NCBI GenBank assembly: GCA_947377425.1
Contig: CANCFZ010000013.1
Location: 1-22,129, forward strand
Origin: Flavobacteriaceae bacterium
GTDB taxonomy: Bacteria; Bacteroidota; Bacteroidia; Flavobacteriales; Flavobacteriaceae
DNA length: 22,129 nt
Direction: 5' to 3'
Position 1 is the stretch's first letter. Each line of letters starts with the position of its first letter. Shown in pieces: positions 7,703 through 14,990 of the stretch. The translations under genes were made by a program, and so were the position numbers. The notes under the pieces were generated by a model, which saw nothing but the letters and a program-made list of their open reading frames with translations, was not told where the DNA came from and ran no database searches.

Positions 7703-7730
7703 TACAAGATAAGAAATACAAGGTAAGAAG
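7703..7730. repeat. Two-copy 14-bp tandem repeat
   Basis: TACAAGATAAGAAA (7703-7716) is followed directly by TACAAGGTAAGAAG (7717-7730), a 12 of 14 match, and then by a partial third TAC. It sits just after the lipA stop and may be a decayed short repeat or spacer. No hairpin is formed. Confidence 0.6.
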
Positions 7731-7754
7731 TACCTAATTGAAACTAATATAAAT

Positions 7755-8744
7755 TTGAAAACAAAAATTGCCATTAACGGTTTTGGAAGAATCGGAAGAA
7801 ATCTTTTTAGATTACTGATTAACCATCCATCTATTGAGGTTGTTGCAATCAATGACATAGCCGACAACCGCACAATGGCACATTTGATAAAATACGATAG
7901 CATTCATGGCGTTTTACCTTATCCTGTTTCTTATGATGAAAATGCAATTGTGGTTGATGGAAAATCATATTCATTTTATCATGAAAAAGAAATTTCAAAC
8001 CTTAATTGGAAAACCATTGATATCATAATTGAATCAACTGGTAAATACAAAACCTTTGAAGACATTAACAAACATATTATAGCAGGAGCAAAAAAGGTTA
8101 TTCTTTCAGCACCATCAGAAGTTCCTGAAATAAAAACTGTTGTTCTTGGTGTAAACGAACACATTCTTGATGGAACAGAAACCATTGTTTCTAATGCGAG
8201 TTGCACAACAAACAATGCTGCTCCAATGATGAAAGTCATCAACGATTTATGCGGAATTGAACAAGCCTATATTACAACCGTTCACTCCTACACTACCGAT
8301 CAAAGTTTACACGATCAACCACATAAAGATTTGCGTCGTGCACGTGGTGCAAGTCAATCAATTGTTCCGACAACTACTGGTGCAGCCAAAGCATTAACCA
8401 AAATTTTTCCAGAAATGGAAGGAAAAATTGGAGGTTGCGGAATACGTGTGCCAGTGCCAGATGGCTCATTGACCGACATCACTTTTAATGTTAGCCGAAA
8501 AGTTTCTATTGAAGAAATCAACACTGCTTTTAAAAATGCTGCCCAAACAAACCTTAAGGGAATACTTGATTATACTGAAGATTCAATCGTTTCTGTTGAT
8601 ATCATTGGCAACAAAAATTCTTGTTTATTTGATGCTCAATTAACCTCTGTTATAGACAAAATGGTTAAAGTTGTAGGTTGGTATGATAATGAAATTGGTT
8701 ATTCGTCGAGAATAATTGACTTAATTCTATTTATTCAGAAATAA
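7755..8744 (+). CDS. gap: Type I glyceraldehyde-3-phosphate dehydrogenase (TTG start)
   Basis: This 329-residue protein begins with the Rossmann motif I-N-G-F-G-R-I-G-R, has the catalytic cysteine Cys150 in S-N-A-S-C-T-T-N, the H-S-Y-T-T-D-Q segment, the arginine-rich R-R-A-R-G-A-S phosphate-binding loop and the C-terminal W-Y-D-N-E-I-G-Y. It oxidises glyceraldehyde 3-phosphate with NAD(P)+ and phosphate in glycolysis, or works in reverse in gluconeogenesis. The start is a TTG at 7755: the next residues already form the first beta strand and no ATG or GTG lies nearby upstream. A weak start may lower expression, so a second gap gene elsewhere in the genome could be the main glycolytic one. It probably depends partly on the lipA promoter. 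Confidence 0.94.
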   Translation: MKTKIAINGFGRIGRNLFRLLINHPSIEVVAINDIADNRTMAHLIKYDSIHGVLPYPVSYDENAIVVDGKSYSFYHEKEISNLNWKTIDIIIESTGKYKTFEDINKHIIAGAKKVILSAPSEVPEIKTVVLGVNEHILDGTETIVSNASCTTNNAAPMMKVINDLCGIEQAYITTVHSYTTDQSLHDQPHKDLRRARGASQSIVPTTTGAAKALTKIFPEMEGKIGGCGIRVPVPDGSLTDITFNVSRKVSIEEINTAFKNAAQTNLKGILDYTEDSIVSVDIIGNKNSCLFDAQLTSVIDKMVKVVGWYDNEIGYSSRIIDLILFIQK

Positions 8745-8752
8745 TTTACTTA

Positions 8753-8768
8753 TTTTAGACCTCTAAAA
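8753..8768. promoter_or_regulatory. 16-bp palindrome upstream of the TPR hybrid kinase
   Basis: TTTTAGA and TCTAAAA form perfect 7-bp arms around a CC spacer. It lies 17 bases before the kinase ATG and 8 bases after the gap stop. The spacer is too short for a stable hairpin loop of all 7 pairs and no long T-run follows, so an operator is a better guess than a terminator. Confidence 0.3.
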
Positions 8769-8785
8769 CATAGATTTTCATTGGT

Positions 8786-10957
8786 ATGAAGTATTTCTTT
8801 CTATTTCTTTTTTTAATTCCAACACTACTTTTCTCTCAAAAAAAAACTACTGAGAAAATTGATAGTACTAATTATTATATTGAATTAGTAAAATTTAACA
8901 AAGGAATTGACAATTATATAAATTGCCTTGAATATTCTAGAAAAGCATTAGATTATGCTAACAAAACTAATAACCAAAAATCTATTGCTGACAGTTATTC
9001 CAATTTAGGAACGATATACTTAGAATTGAAAAAAAATGACGATGCGATTGATGTATTTGTTAAAAGCGTAGCCATATATTCAACTTTACCTATTTCTTCC
9101 GAACAAGCATTTGCACATTACAGTTTAGGCATTTGCTACATGGAGAAAAATAACTTTACTAGAGCTGAAACAAATTTTAATACGGCTGGAATTATTTATG
9201 CAAAATTGAAAATCCCAAGTGCTATTGAAATGCTAAATCTTCAAAAAAGCATTGTTTATGTAGAAAAAAAACGTATAGATTTAGCCATGCCTTTATTGGA
9301 AGATATAATAAACAAACCGGACAAATTAGATGCTTATAAATTAAAATCTGAGGCATTTTATCAAATTGGAAAAATTGAAATTGGAAGAAAAAGATACAAT
9401 TTAGCAATTAATTATTTATTAAGAGCATTGGCTGCCAACAAAAACAATTTAGAGCAAAAATCTAACATTGTTCTTTCTCTTAGTAAAGTCAATGAAAAAG
9501 CAATGTATATTGAAAAAGCACATGATTTTTTAAAACAATATGTTAAATTAAAAGACAGTATAACATTGATTAATAATCAAAAAATTGGTGTTGAAGATTA
9601 TGCTTCATTCAAAAATTCTGAACAATTAAGAAGCATAGAACAAACCGACAAAGAAAATCAAAGTCAGCAAAAAGCTAATAATTTTGCCAAGTTAATTAGC
9701 ATTTTAGCAATTGCTTTAATCTCCATTTTATCACTTTTAAGTTTGTCATTGTATAAAAACAATATTCTTAGAACTGAATCCAATACATTACTGAAAGACA
9801 AAAACAAGGAACTACAAGTTGCCAAAGAAAAAGCCGAAAAAGCCACTAAAGCACGTTCTGAATTTTTATCAACTGTTAGCCATGAATTGCGAACTCCACT
9901 TAATGCTATAAATGGTATTACTCACTTATTATTAGAAGAAAAGCCAAAAGAAAGTCAACTTAATTATTTGAATTCATTAAAGTTTTCTGGCAACTATTTA
10001 CTAACATTTATAAATGATATATTAGAAATTAACCGGATTGAATCTGAAAACATTCCTATTGAGGAAATCAATTGTAATTTAAGAAATCAATTATCCAATA
10101 TTCAAATTTCATTTAAAGAAATTGCTCAAGAAAACAACAATGCTTTTATTTTAGACATTGACAGTGCAATTCCAGAAAATATAATTTGTGATCCTACCAA
10201 ATTATCACAGATTTTTATAAACTTGGTTAACAATTCATTAAAATTCACCAAAAATGGTCATGTAAAATTAATTGCAAAACTAGTAACTATAGAAGATAAT
10301 AAAATTCAAATACTATTCAAAATAACCGATGATGGAATTGGAATTCCAGAAGACAAACAAGCTGAGATTTTTGATAGCTTTTCTCAAGGTTCAATTGAAA
10401 TAAACAGAAAATATGGCGGAACAGGTTTAGGTTTAGCAATTGTTAAAAAACTAATTGAATTACTTGGCGGAAATATTCAATTAAATAGTAAAGTTGGACT
10501 CGGAACCACATTTTATTTCACACTACCATTTGAAGTTGGATACGATGAAATAGTAGTAAAAAAAGAAGAATTTTTTGAAAATATTGACACTCAAAACAAA
10601 AAAATACTTTTGGTAGAAGACAATAAAATCAATCAAATGATTACAAAAAAAATGCTTGAAAATAGAGGAATGTACTGCAAAATATTAGATAATGGTGAAG
10701 ATTGTGTTACTATTTTAAAACAAAACAAAGAGCAATTCGATTTAATCCTAATGGATGTTCACCTACCAGGAATTAACGGAACAATTGCGACCCAACAAAT
10801 TCGTGATTTTAACAACCAAATACCAATCATTGCATTAACGGCAATTTCTCTTAATGAAAATCGAGAAATGCTTCTTTCTTATGGAATGACTGATGTATTG
10901 ACAAAACCTTTTGAACCCGAAAATTTTTATAAAATTATTGCTGAAAATTTGCTATAA
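8786..10957 (+). CDS. Hybrid sensor histidine kinase with TPR sensor region and REC domain
   Basis: This 723-residue protein has a signal peptide (M-K-Y-F-F-L-F-L-F-L-I-P-T-L-L-F-S-Q), a periplasmic region of TPR-like helical repeats (about 45-260) and one membrane helix (about 303-323). A coiled segment leads to HisKA with phospho-acceptor His366 (V-S-H-E-L-R-T-P). An ATPase domain follows with N-box N-L-V-N-N-S-L-K-F, D-D-G-I-G-I and G-G-T-G-L-G-L. The C-terminal receiver domain begins K-K-I-L-L-V-E-D-N and has acceptor Asp657 in L-M-D-V-H-L-P. The TPR region probably binds a protein or peptide in the periplasm. No DNA-binding regulator or phosphotransfer gene is adjacent, and a bidirectional terminator ends the unit, so it is an orphan kinase in this context. 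Key residues are intact. Confidence 0.92.
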   Translation: MKYFFLFLFLIPTLLFSQKKTTEKIDSTNYYIELVKFNKGIDNYINCLEYSRKALDYANKTNNQKSIADSYSNLGTIYLELKKNDDAIDVFVKSVAIYSTLPISSEQAFAHYSLGICYMEKNNFTRAETNFNTAGIIYAKLKIPSAIEMLNLQKSIVYVEKKRIDLAMPLLEDIINKPDKLDAYKLKSEAFYQIGKIEIGRKRYNLAINYLLRALAANKNNLEQKSNIVLSLSKVNEKAMYIEKAHDFLKQYVKLKDSITLINNQKIGVEDYASFKNSEQLRSIEQTDKENQSQQKANNFAKLISILAIALISILSLLSLSLYKNNILRTESNTLLKDKNKELQVAKEKAEKATKARSEFLSTVSHELRTPLNAINGITHLLLEEKPKESQLNYLNSLKFSGNYLLTFINDILEINRIESENIPIEEINCNLRNQLSNIQISFKEIAQENNNAFILDIDSAIPENIICDPTKLSQIFINLVNNSLKFTKNGHVKLIAKLVTIEDNKIQILFKITDDGIGIPEDKQAEIFDSFSQGSIEINRKYGGTGLGLAIVKKLIELLGGNIQLNSKVGLGTTFYFTLPFEVGYDEIVVKKEEFFENIDTQNKKILLVEDNKINQMITKKMLENRGMYCKILDNGEDCVTILKQNKEQFDLILMDVHLPGINGTIATQQIRDFNNQIPIIALTAISLNENREMLLSYGMTDVLTKPFEPENFYKIIAENLL

Positions 10958-10960
10958 AAC

Positions 10961-10990
10961 AAAAAAAAACGCTTTGAGAGCGTCTTTTTT
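10961..10990. terminator. Bidirectional terminator between the kinase and purine nucleoside phosphorylase
   Basis: ACGCT (10969-10973) and AGCGT (10979-10983) form a short stem around TTGAG, flanked by nine A residues on the left and six T residues on the right. Because the flanking genes converge, it can serve both strands. The 5-bp core is extended by A-T pairs from the flanking runs. Confidence 0.75.
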
Positions 10991-10991
10991 G

Positions 10992-11804
10992 TTAATATTG
11001 TTTAATGAGTTCTTTAATTAACAACCTTACATGTGGCTCTGCTTTTTCAGCAGCTTTTAGCACTTCCGCATGGTTTACTTCTTCAATGTTTTCTTCATCT
11101 CCCATATCTGTAATTACAGATAAACCAAAAGTTTCTAATTCCATGTGACGCGCAACTATAACTTCTGGAACGGTTGACATTCCAACGCAATCTGCGCCAA
11201 TATTTTTTACCATTCTGTATTCTGATAACGTTTCAAATGTTGGCCCTTGCAAACCCATATAAACTCCATCTTGAACAATAATATTGTTGTTTTTTGCTAT
11301 AATTTTTGCTTTTGAAATCATGGCTCTGCTATAAGGTTCACTCATATTTACAAATCTTGGACCAAAACGTTCATCATTTTTTCCACGTAATGGATGTTCT
11401 GGCATCATATTAATATGATCTGTTATCAAAACAATTGAACCAACTTCATAATTAGGATTCACACCTCCAGAAGCATTAGAAACTACCAATTTAGTAACTC
11501 CCAAATATTTCATTACCCTTACTGGAAAAGTAACTTGCTTCATGTCATAACCTTCATAATAATGAAAACGCCCTTGCATTGCTACAACTTTTTTATTGCC
11601 AATAGTTCCAAAAACCAAAGCTCCTTTGTGACCTTGTACTGTTGAAACTGGAAAATTTGGAATTTCAGAATAAGGCAACGTGAATTCAATTTGAATATCA
11701 TCGGTAAAACTTCCTAATCCTGAACCTAAAATCACTCCATATTCTGGTGTAAAACCTGTTTTGTTTTTTATAAAATTAACTGTTTCTTGTACTTCTTCCC
11801 ACAT
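10992..11804 (-). CDS. punA: Purine-nucleoside phosphorylase (PNP-I family)
   Basis: This 270-residue protein is full length for the trimeric PNP family. Phosphate and ribose motifs are G-S-G-L-G-S-F (27-33), Q-G-H-K-G (57-61, His59) and R-F-H-Y-Y-E-G (79-85, His81). Base-site motifs are G-P-T-F-E-T (187-192, Glu191) and V-G-M-S (207-210). The enzyme cleaves purine nucleosides with phosphate in salvage. At the position of the base-contacting Asn of the mammalian enzyme there is Asp233 (in V-I-T-D), which may change base preference toward adenine nucleosides. A promoter-like TATATTTG box lies about 100 bases upstream on the minus strand, so it is probably expressed independently of the DUF3494 gene upstream. 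Confidence 0.93.
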   Translation of the reverse strand: MWEEVQETVNFIKNKTGFTPEYGVILGSGLGSFTDDIQIEFTLPYSEIPNFPVSTVQGHKGALVFGTIGNKKVVAMQGRFHYYEGYDMKQVTFPVRVMKYLGVTKLVVSNASGGVNPNYEVGSIVLITDHINMMPEHPLRGKNDERFGPRFVNMSEPYSRAMISKAKIIAKNNNIIVQDGVYMGLQGPTFETLSEYRMVKNIGADCVGMSTVPEVIVARHMELETFGLSVITDMGDEENIEEVNHAEVLKAAEKAEPHVRLLIKELIKQY

Positions 11805-11902
11805 TTTTTGCTTATTATTTACTTTATAAAATGAAAATTATTTCTATTTTCAATTAAATTTAGTTGCGAATATAGTTTTATTCTCAAGTCTAAATTCATA
11901 TT

Positions 11903-11910
11903 CAAATATA
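11903..11910 (-). promoter_or_regulatory. Candidate -7 box for the phosphorylase gene
   Basis: On the minus strand this reads TATATTTG, an exact TAnnTTTG match. It lies 98 bases before the ATG at 11804 and downstream of the DUF3494 gene stop. No convincing -33 TTG is seen at the usual distance. Confidence 0.45.
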
Positions 11911-11959
11911 AACAAAAAAAAGCGTAAACTACATCATTTGTTTCTATAAAATCAATACT

Positions 11960-13618
11960 TTATTCACTCATAATTGATATAGAAACCGTTGCTTGGCTAC
12001 AATTGCTTGGATTGGATATTTGACAAATTTGGTAAGTCAATGTAAAAGCGCCAGAAGGCATTCCAGGAGATATAAATATAGTGTTTCCAGACAATTTAAT
12101 CCCATCATTGGTTGAGCTAATAAAAGTAATAGTTACATCAGAAGCCAAAACAGCAACACCATTAAGAGTATCATTTTCTAAAACATTTATAAAATTAGTT
12201 CTTACAGTATTTCCATAGATTGGTAGTGTTACATCATTTGTTGCAACAATAACATTAGGTGGAGTAACAAAGCAAAGTGTATTTGTGTAAATAACGCCTG
12301 TACTAAAACCAATAGCTCCTTCTGTAGAAAGCATTCGTCCTTCAAGATTTCCATTTGCACCCATTGTATTGGCACCATTATGAGCAATAAGAGTTCCTTT
12401 CATAAAAGTAAATGTTCCCATAGAAACTGCACCTTCAGCAACCCAAAACACATTACAACGACGAGTACCATTAGCCAAAATAACTTTAGATTGAGCAGCG
12501 GTTGTAAAAGCTCCGTCAAATTTAAAAAGAAAAAAAGCATCTGGATTTCCTTGCGCATCCAATGTAATTGTACCTGCTAATGAACCTGCTGCTGCAATAT
12601 AATAAACGCCTGCGTGCAAAGTTTCTCCGCTTCCAAATGCTGGCGTATGGGAAGTAACTGTGGCTGGAATATTATAAAGTTGAACGTATGCAGCTTGCAA
12701 ATCAATTTTAGCTTGAGCCGTAACTGAATCAACATGATAAAAAGAACCTGCAACTGTTGAACTTGTAAAACCGCTAATATCACCAGTATCTGAGCCAATA
12801 TCTCCAATTATCCCTGATGTTGCGGCATTTGCTACAGCTCCAATACTTGTAAAAAGCGCAAAATTTGCTGCTGTTCCCAAAATATTATTGTTACACGTAT
12901 TTACACAACTAATAGGAATAGTAATTGGTCCTGCTGGAAGAAATGCCAAACCTGGTCCAAAAGTAATGGCACCTTCAGAGGAAAGCATTCTGCCTTCAAA
13001 GTTTCCACCAGCTCCAATTGTAATTGCGCCTGGATGAGCAAGTAGAGTACCTTTAGTAACGCTTGATGCGCCAATAGAAATGGCTCCTTCGGCAATCCAG
13101 AAAACATTACAAGCACGAGTTCCATTGGCTAAAACTACCGTTGAACTTGCTCCAGCTGAAAATCCTCCTTCAAATTTTATTACAAATGCTGCATTGGGAT
13201 TTCCTTGTCCGTCAAGAATAACTGTACCTGCTAATGAACCTGCACCAGCAATAGAATAAACTCCTGGAAAAATTGTCTCACCACTACCAAATGCTGCTGC
13301 ATGTGTTGTATTAGTAACAAATAAATCACTAAGATGAATGTAAACTCTAAGTAAATCTATTTTAGCTTGTGTTGTTGTAGTGTCTGCATTATATATAGAA
13401 CCATTTAATGTAGAAGGTAATCCAAAACCACTTATTGCTCCAACATTAGTACCAATATCTCCTGTAAGAACAGAAGTTCCTGTATTAGAAACTGCACCAG
13501 TACCTGAATAAGCCGCAAAATTTGTAAGTGTACCCAAATTAAGAACTTGTCCAAAATTTTTATTCGGAAAACACAATAGAGCGATAGCTATTATACTATA
13601 TAATACTTTTTTTTTCAT
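11960..13618 (-). CDS. Secreted protein with two tandem DUF3494 (ice-binding-like) domains and an Ig-like repeat
   Basis: This 552-residue protein has a signal peptide (about 1-24, ending N-F-G-Q). Two DUF3494 domains follow, at about 26-228 and 247-445. Each has the L-x-x-F-A opening, the A-F-G-S-G-E-T helix region, G-S-L-A-G-T, the L-A-N-G-T-R-x-C-N-V-F-W block and an E-G-R-M-L-S-x-E-G-A-I end. Each domain has one Cys in R-x-C-N-V-F-W (170, 388) and one shortly after the domain (238, 449), possible disulfide partners. Residues about 455-550 form an Ig-like repeat (N-V-L-E-N-D-T-L-N-G) common in Bacteroidota adhesins. DUF3494 proteins include ice-binding proteins, but the family also has adhesive members, and no regular T-x-T ladder is obvious. 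No type IX secretion C-terminal signal is visible. It sits between lpxK and the phosphorylase gene. Confidence 0.88.
   Translation of the reverse strand: MKKKVLYSIIAIALLCFPNKNFGQVLNLGTLTNFAAYSGTGAVSNTGTSVLTGDIGTNVGAISGFGLPSTLNGSIYNADTTTTQAKIDLLRVYIHLSDLFVTNTTHAAAFGSGETIFPGVYSIAGAGSLAGTVILDGQGNPNAAFVIKFEGGFSAGASSTVVLANGTRACNVFWIAEGAISIGASSVTKGTLLAHPGAITIGAGGNFEGRMLSSEGAITFGPGLAFLPAGPITIPISCVNTCNNNILGTAANFALFTSIGAVANAATSGIIGDIGSDTGDISGFTSSTVAGSFYHVDSVTAQAKIDLQAAYVQLYNIPATVTSHTPAFGSGETLHAGVYYIAAAGSLAGTITLDAQGNPDAFFLFKFDGAFTTAAQSKVILANGTRRCNVFWVAEGAVSMGTFTFMKGTLIAHNGANTMGANGNLEGRMLSTEGAIGFSTGVIYTNTLCFVTPPNVIVATNDVTLPIYGNTVRTNFINVLENDTLNGVAVLASDVTITFISSTNDGIKLSGNTIFISPGMPSGAFTLTYQICQISNPSNCSQATVSISIMSE
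12284..12880 (-). repeat. Second DUF3494 domain repeat (coding)
   Basis: This stretch encodes residues 247-445 and is the diverged partner of 12935-13543. Matching blocks are offset by 218 residues; for example the S-G-E-T to F-W stretches at 112-174 and 330-392 agree at most positions. The DNA has diverged enough to suggest an old duplication rather than a recent one. Confidence 0.8.
12935..13543 (-). repeat. First DUF3494 domain repeat (coding)
   Basis: This stretch encodes residues 26-228. It is the N-terminal copy of the tandem domain pair, separated from the second by a short linker with Cys238 and Cys242. Confidence 0.8.
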
Positions 13619-13927
13619 TGGAAATTAAATAAAATGGGATGGTTTGTTTAGTTTGTTAATGTTTTCAAGGAGAATCCTAGAAATACATTTTATGCGGAAC
13701 ATTCAATAATCAACTTTCCATTAAGGGCGATTATGAATTAAACATTTGTTAATGTTGTAAATGTAGACTAAACAATGTCTTTAAAAATTTATTACTGATT
13801 ATTATCTTCACACAACCATTATAACTGCTGAAATACATCTATTAAAAAAAAAAAGCGAAATTTATGGAACAAAAAAAGAGTTAAGATTAATTCTAACTCT
13901 TTTTAGTCAATATCTATTTATAATATA
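13619..13927. other. 309-bp non-coding gap upstream of the DUF3494 gene
   Basis: No gene is seen. The right end holds the lpxK terminator (13873-13904). The rest should contain the promoter and leader of the DUF3494 gene, but no exact TAnnTTTG box is found on the minus strand. A 12-bp direct repeat, TTTGTTAATGTT, occurs at 13652-13663 and 13745-13756. The second copy is part of a small inverted repeat (AACATT / AATGTT, 13741-13756). These are the only visible candidate regulatory sites. Confidence 0.6.
13873..13904 (-). terminator. Intrinsic terminator of lpxK
   Basis: An 11-bp perfect inverted repeat (13873-13883 with 13894-13904) around a 10-base loop is followed on the minus strand by a T-run. 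It starts 24 bases after the lpxK stop and so separates lpxK from the DUF3494 gene. Confidence 0.85.
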
Positions 13928-14941
13928 CTATTTATTTGAACTTAAATTTATAAAATTTAAAATAGTTTCATCAAACTTTTTTTGTTCAGTTATGAAACTA
14001 CTTTTTATGGGTAAATAAAAAAGTGATTTCAAATCTTTATTTTTCAATCGAACATAATCTTTTTCTGTTGTAACAATTAATTTGTTATTTGCTTTACTTT
14101 TTATTGTTATAATATCGTTTTGTGTAAAATGATGATGATCTGGAAATTCTAATTTTGTATCATTATTTTTATCTAAATAAGCAAAAAAAGATTGTGGTTT
14201 TGCAATTCCGGCAAGAAGTACTTTATCACTATTCTTTATTTCATTAACACTTTTGGAATCAGTTTCATTGTAAATCTTGTCATCATAATCTATAAAACTA
14301 AAAAAAATTGGTACATTCAAAGCTATCTTTTTCTCAATATTTCTTTGTGCAATTTCCGACAAATCTTTTGAACATTTTGTTATTATTATCGCATCAGCTC
14401 TTTTTGCTCCACTTCTACTTTCTCTAAGATTTCCTGTTGGAAGTATAAAATCATCAAAAAACAAATCATCAAAAGCTGTTAACAAAATATAAAATCCAGC
14501 TTTTACTTTTCTATGTTGAAACGCATCGTCTAATAAAATCACATTTGGTTTTTCAGACAAAGACAACAATTGTTCTATTCCGTTTTTTCTATTAGCATCA
14601 ACGGCAACTTTTATATTTGGGAATTTTTGATGCATTTGAAACGGTTCATCACCAAGTATTTCGGCATTAGAAGTTACGTCTGCTAGGAGAAACCCTTCTG
14701 ATTTTCGTTTGTAGCCACGACTTAAAGTAGCCACGTTGTAATTTGGAGAAAGTAACCGAATTAAATATTCAATTTGCGGCGTTTTTCCTGTGCCGCCAAC
14801 GCTTAAATTTCCAACCGCAATTATTGGTATATCAAACGAATATGATTTTAAAAATCCAATATCAAAAAAGAAATTTCTAATAGAAGTTACGATTCCATAT
14901 AAAATGGAAAATGGAAAAAATAAATACCTTAAAATAATCAT
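13928..14941 (-). CDS. lpxK: Tetraacyldisaccharide 4'-kinase
   Basis: This 337-residue protein has an N-terminal membrane-associating helix (about 1-20), the Walker A region V-G-N-L-S-V-G-G-T-G-K-T (43-54), the S-R-G-Y-K-R segment (74-79) and the catalytic L-L-D-D-A-F-Q-H-R block (136-144). LpxK phosphorylates the 4' position of the lipid A disaccharide at the inner membrane using ATP, making lipid IVA. Length and motifs are complete. It is divergent from the next gene by 49 bases. A near-consensus box (TACTTTCG on the minus strand, 14946-14953) lies only 4 bases before the ATG, so its transcript may have almost no leader. A terminator follows directly. Confidence 0.95.
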   Translation of the reverse strand: MIILRYLFFPFSILYGIVTSIRNFFFDIGFLKSYSFDIPIIAVGNLSVGGTGKTPQIEYLIRLLSPNYNVATLSRGYKRKSEGFLLADVTSNAEILGDEPFQMHQKFPNIKVAVDANRKNGIEQLLSLSEKPNVILLDDAFQHRKVKAGFYILLTAFDDLFFDDFILPTGNLRESRSGAKRADAIIITKCSKDLSEIAQRNIEKKIALNVPIFFSFIDYDDKIYNETDSKSVNEIKNSDKVLLAGIAKPQSFFAYLDKNNDTKLEFPDHHHFTQNDIITIKSKANNKLIVTTEKDYVRLKNKDLKSLFYLPIKSSFITEQKKFDETILNFINLSSNK

Positions 14942-14945
14942 AGTA

Positions 14946-14953
14946 CGAAAGTA
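14946..14953 (-). promoter_or_regulatory. Candidate -7 box of lpxK
   Basis: The minus strand reads TACTTTCG, one mismatch from TAnnTTTG, 4 bases before the lpxK start codon. If used, transcription would begin at or next to the ATG. Confidence 0.35.
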
Positions 14954-14962
14954 ACATTTTTT

Positions 14963-14970
14963 TATCTTTG
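14963..14970 (+). promoter_or_regulatory. Candidate -7 box of the small secreted protein gene
   Basis: TATCTTTG matches TAnnTTTG exactly and lies 20 bases before the ATG at 14991, the same spacing seen for the lipA and glycosyltransferase boxes. Confidence 0.55.
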
Positions 14971-14990
14971 GATGGAAAATAATTTGAAAA

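Noticed and set aside
7750..7757. TAAATTTG, an exact -7 box look-alike next to gap
   Set aside because: It includes the TTG start codon itself, so a transcript from it would begin inside the coding region and lose the first residues of the Rossmann motif.
3766..10957. Possibility that the two hybrid kinases are a recent tandem duplication
   Set aside because: Sensor regions differ completely and the kinase and receiver domains differ at many positions around the shared motifs.
12380..13125. Open frames on both strands inside the DUF3494 gene (12380-12580 plus; 12577-12807 and 12901-13125 minus)
   Set aside because: They are shadows of the Gly/Ala/Ser-rich repeats, have low-complexity translations without domain features, and lack start signals.
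12935..13543. Calling the DUF3494 protein an antifreeze protein outright
   Set aside because: The domain family supports ice-binding as a possibility, but no regular threonine ladder is evident and the family includes proteins of other or unknown function.
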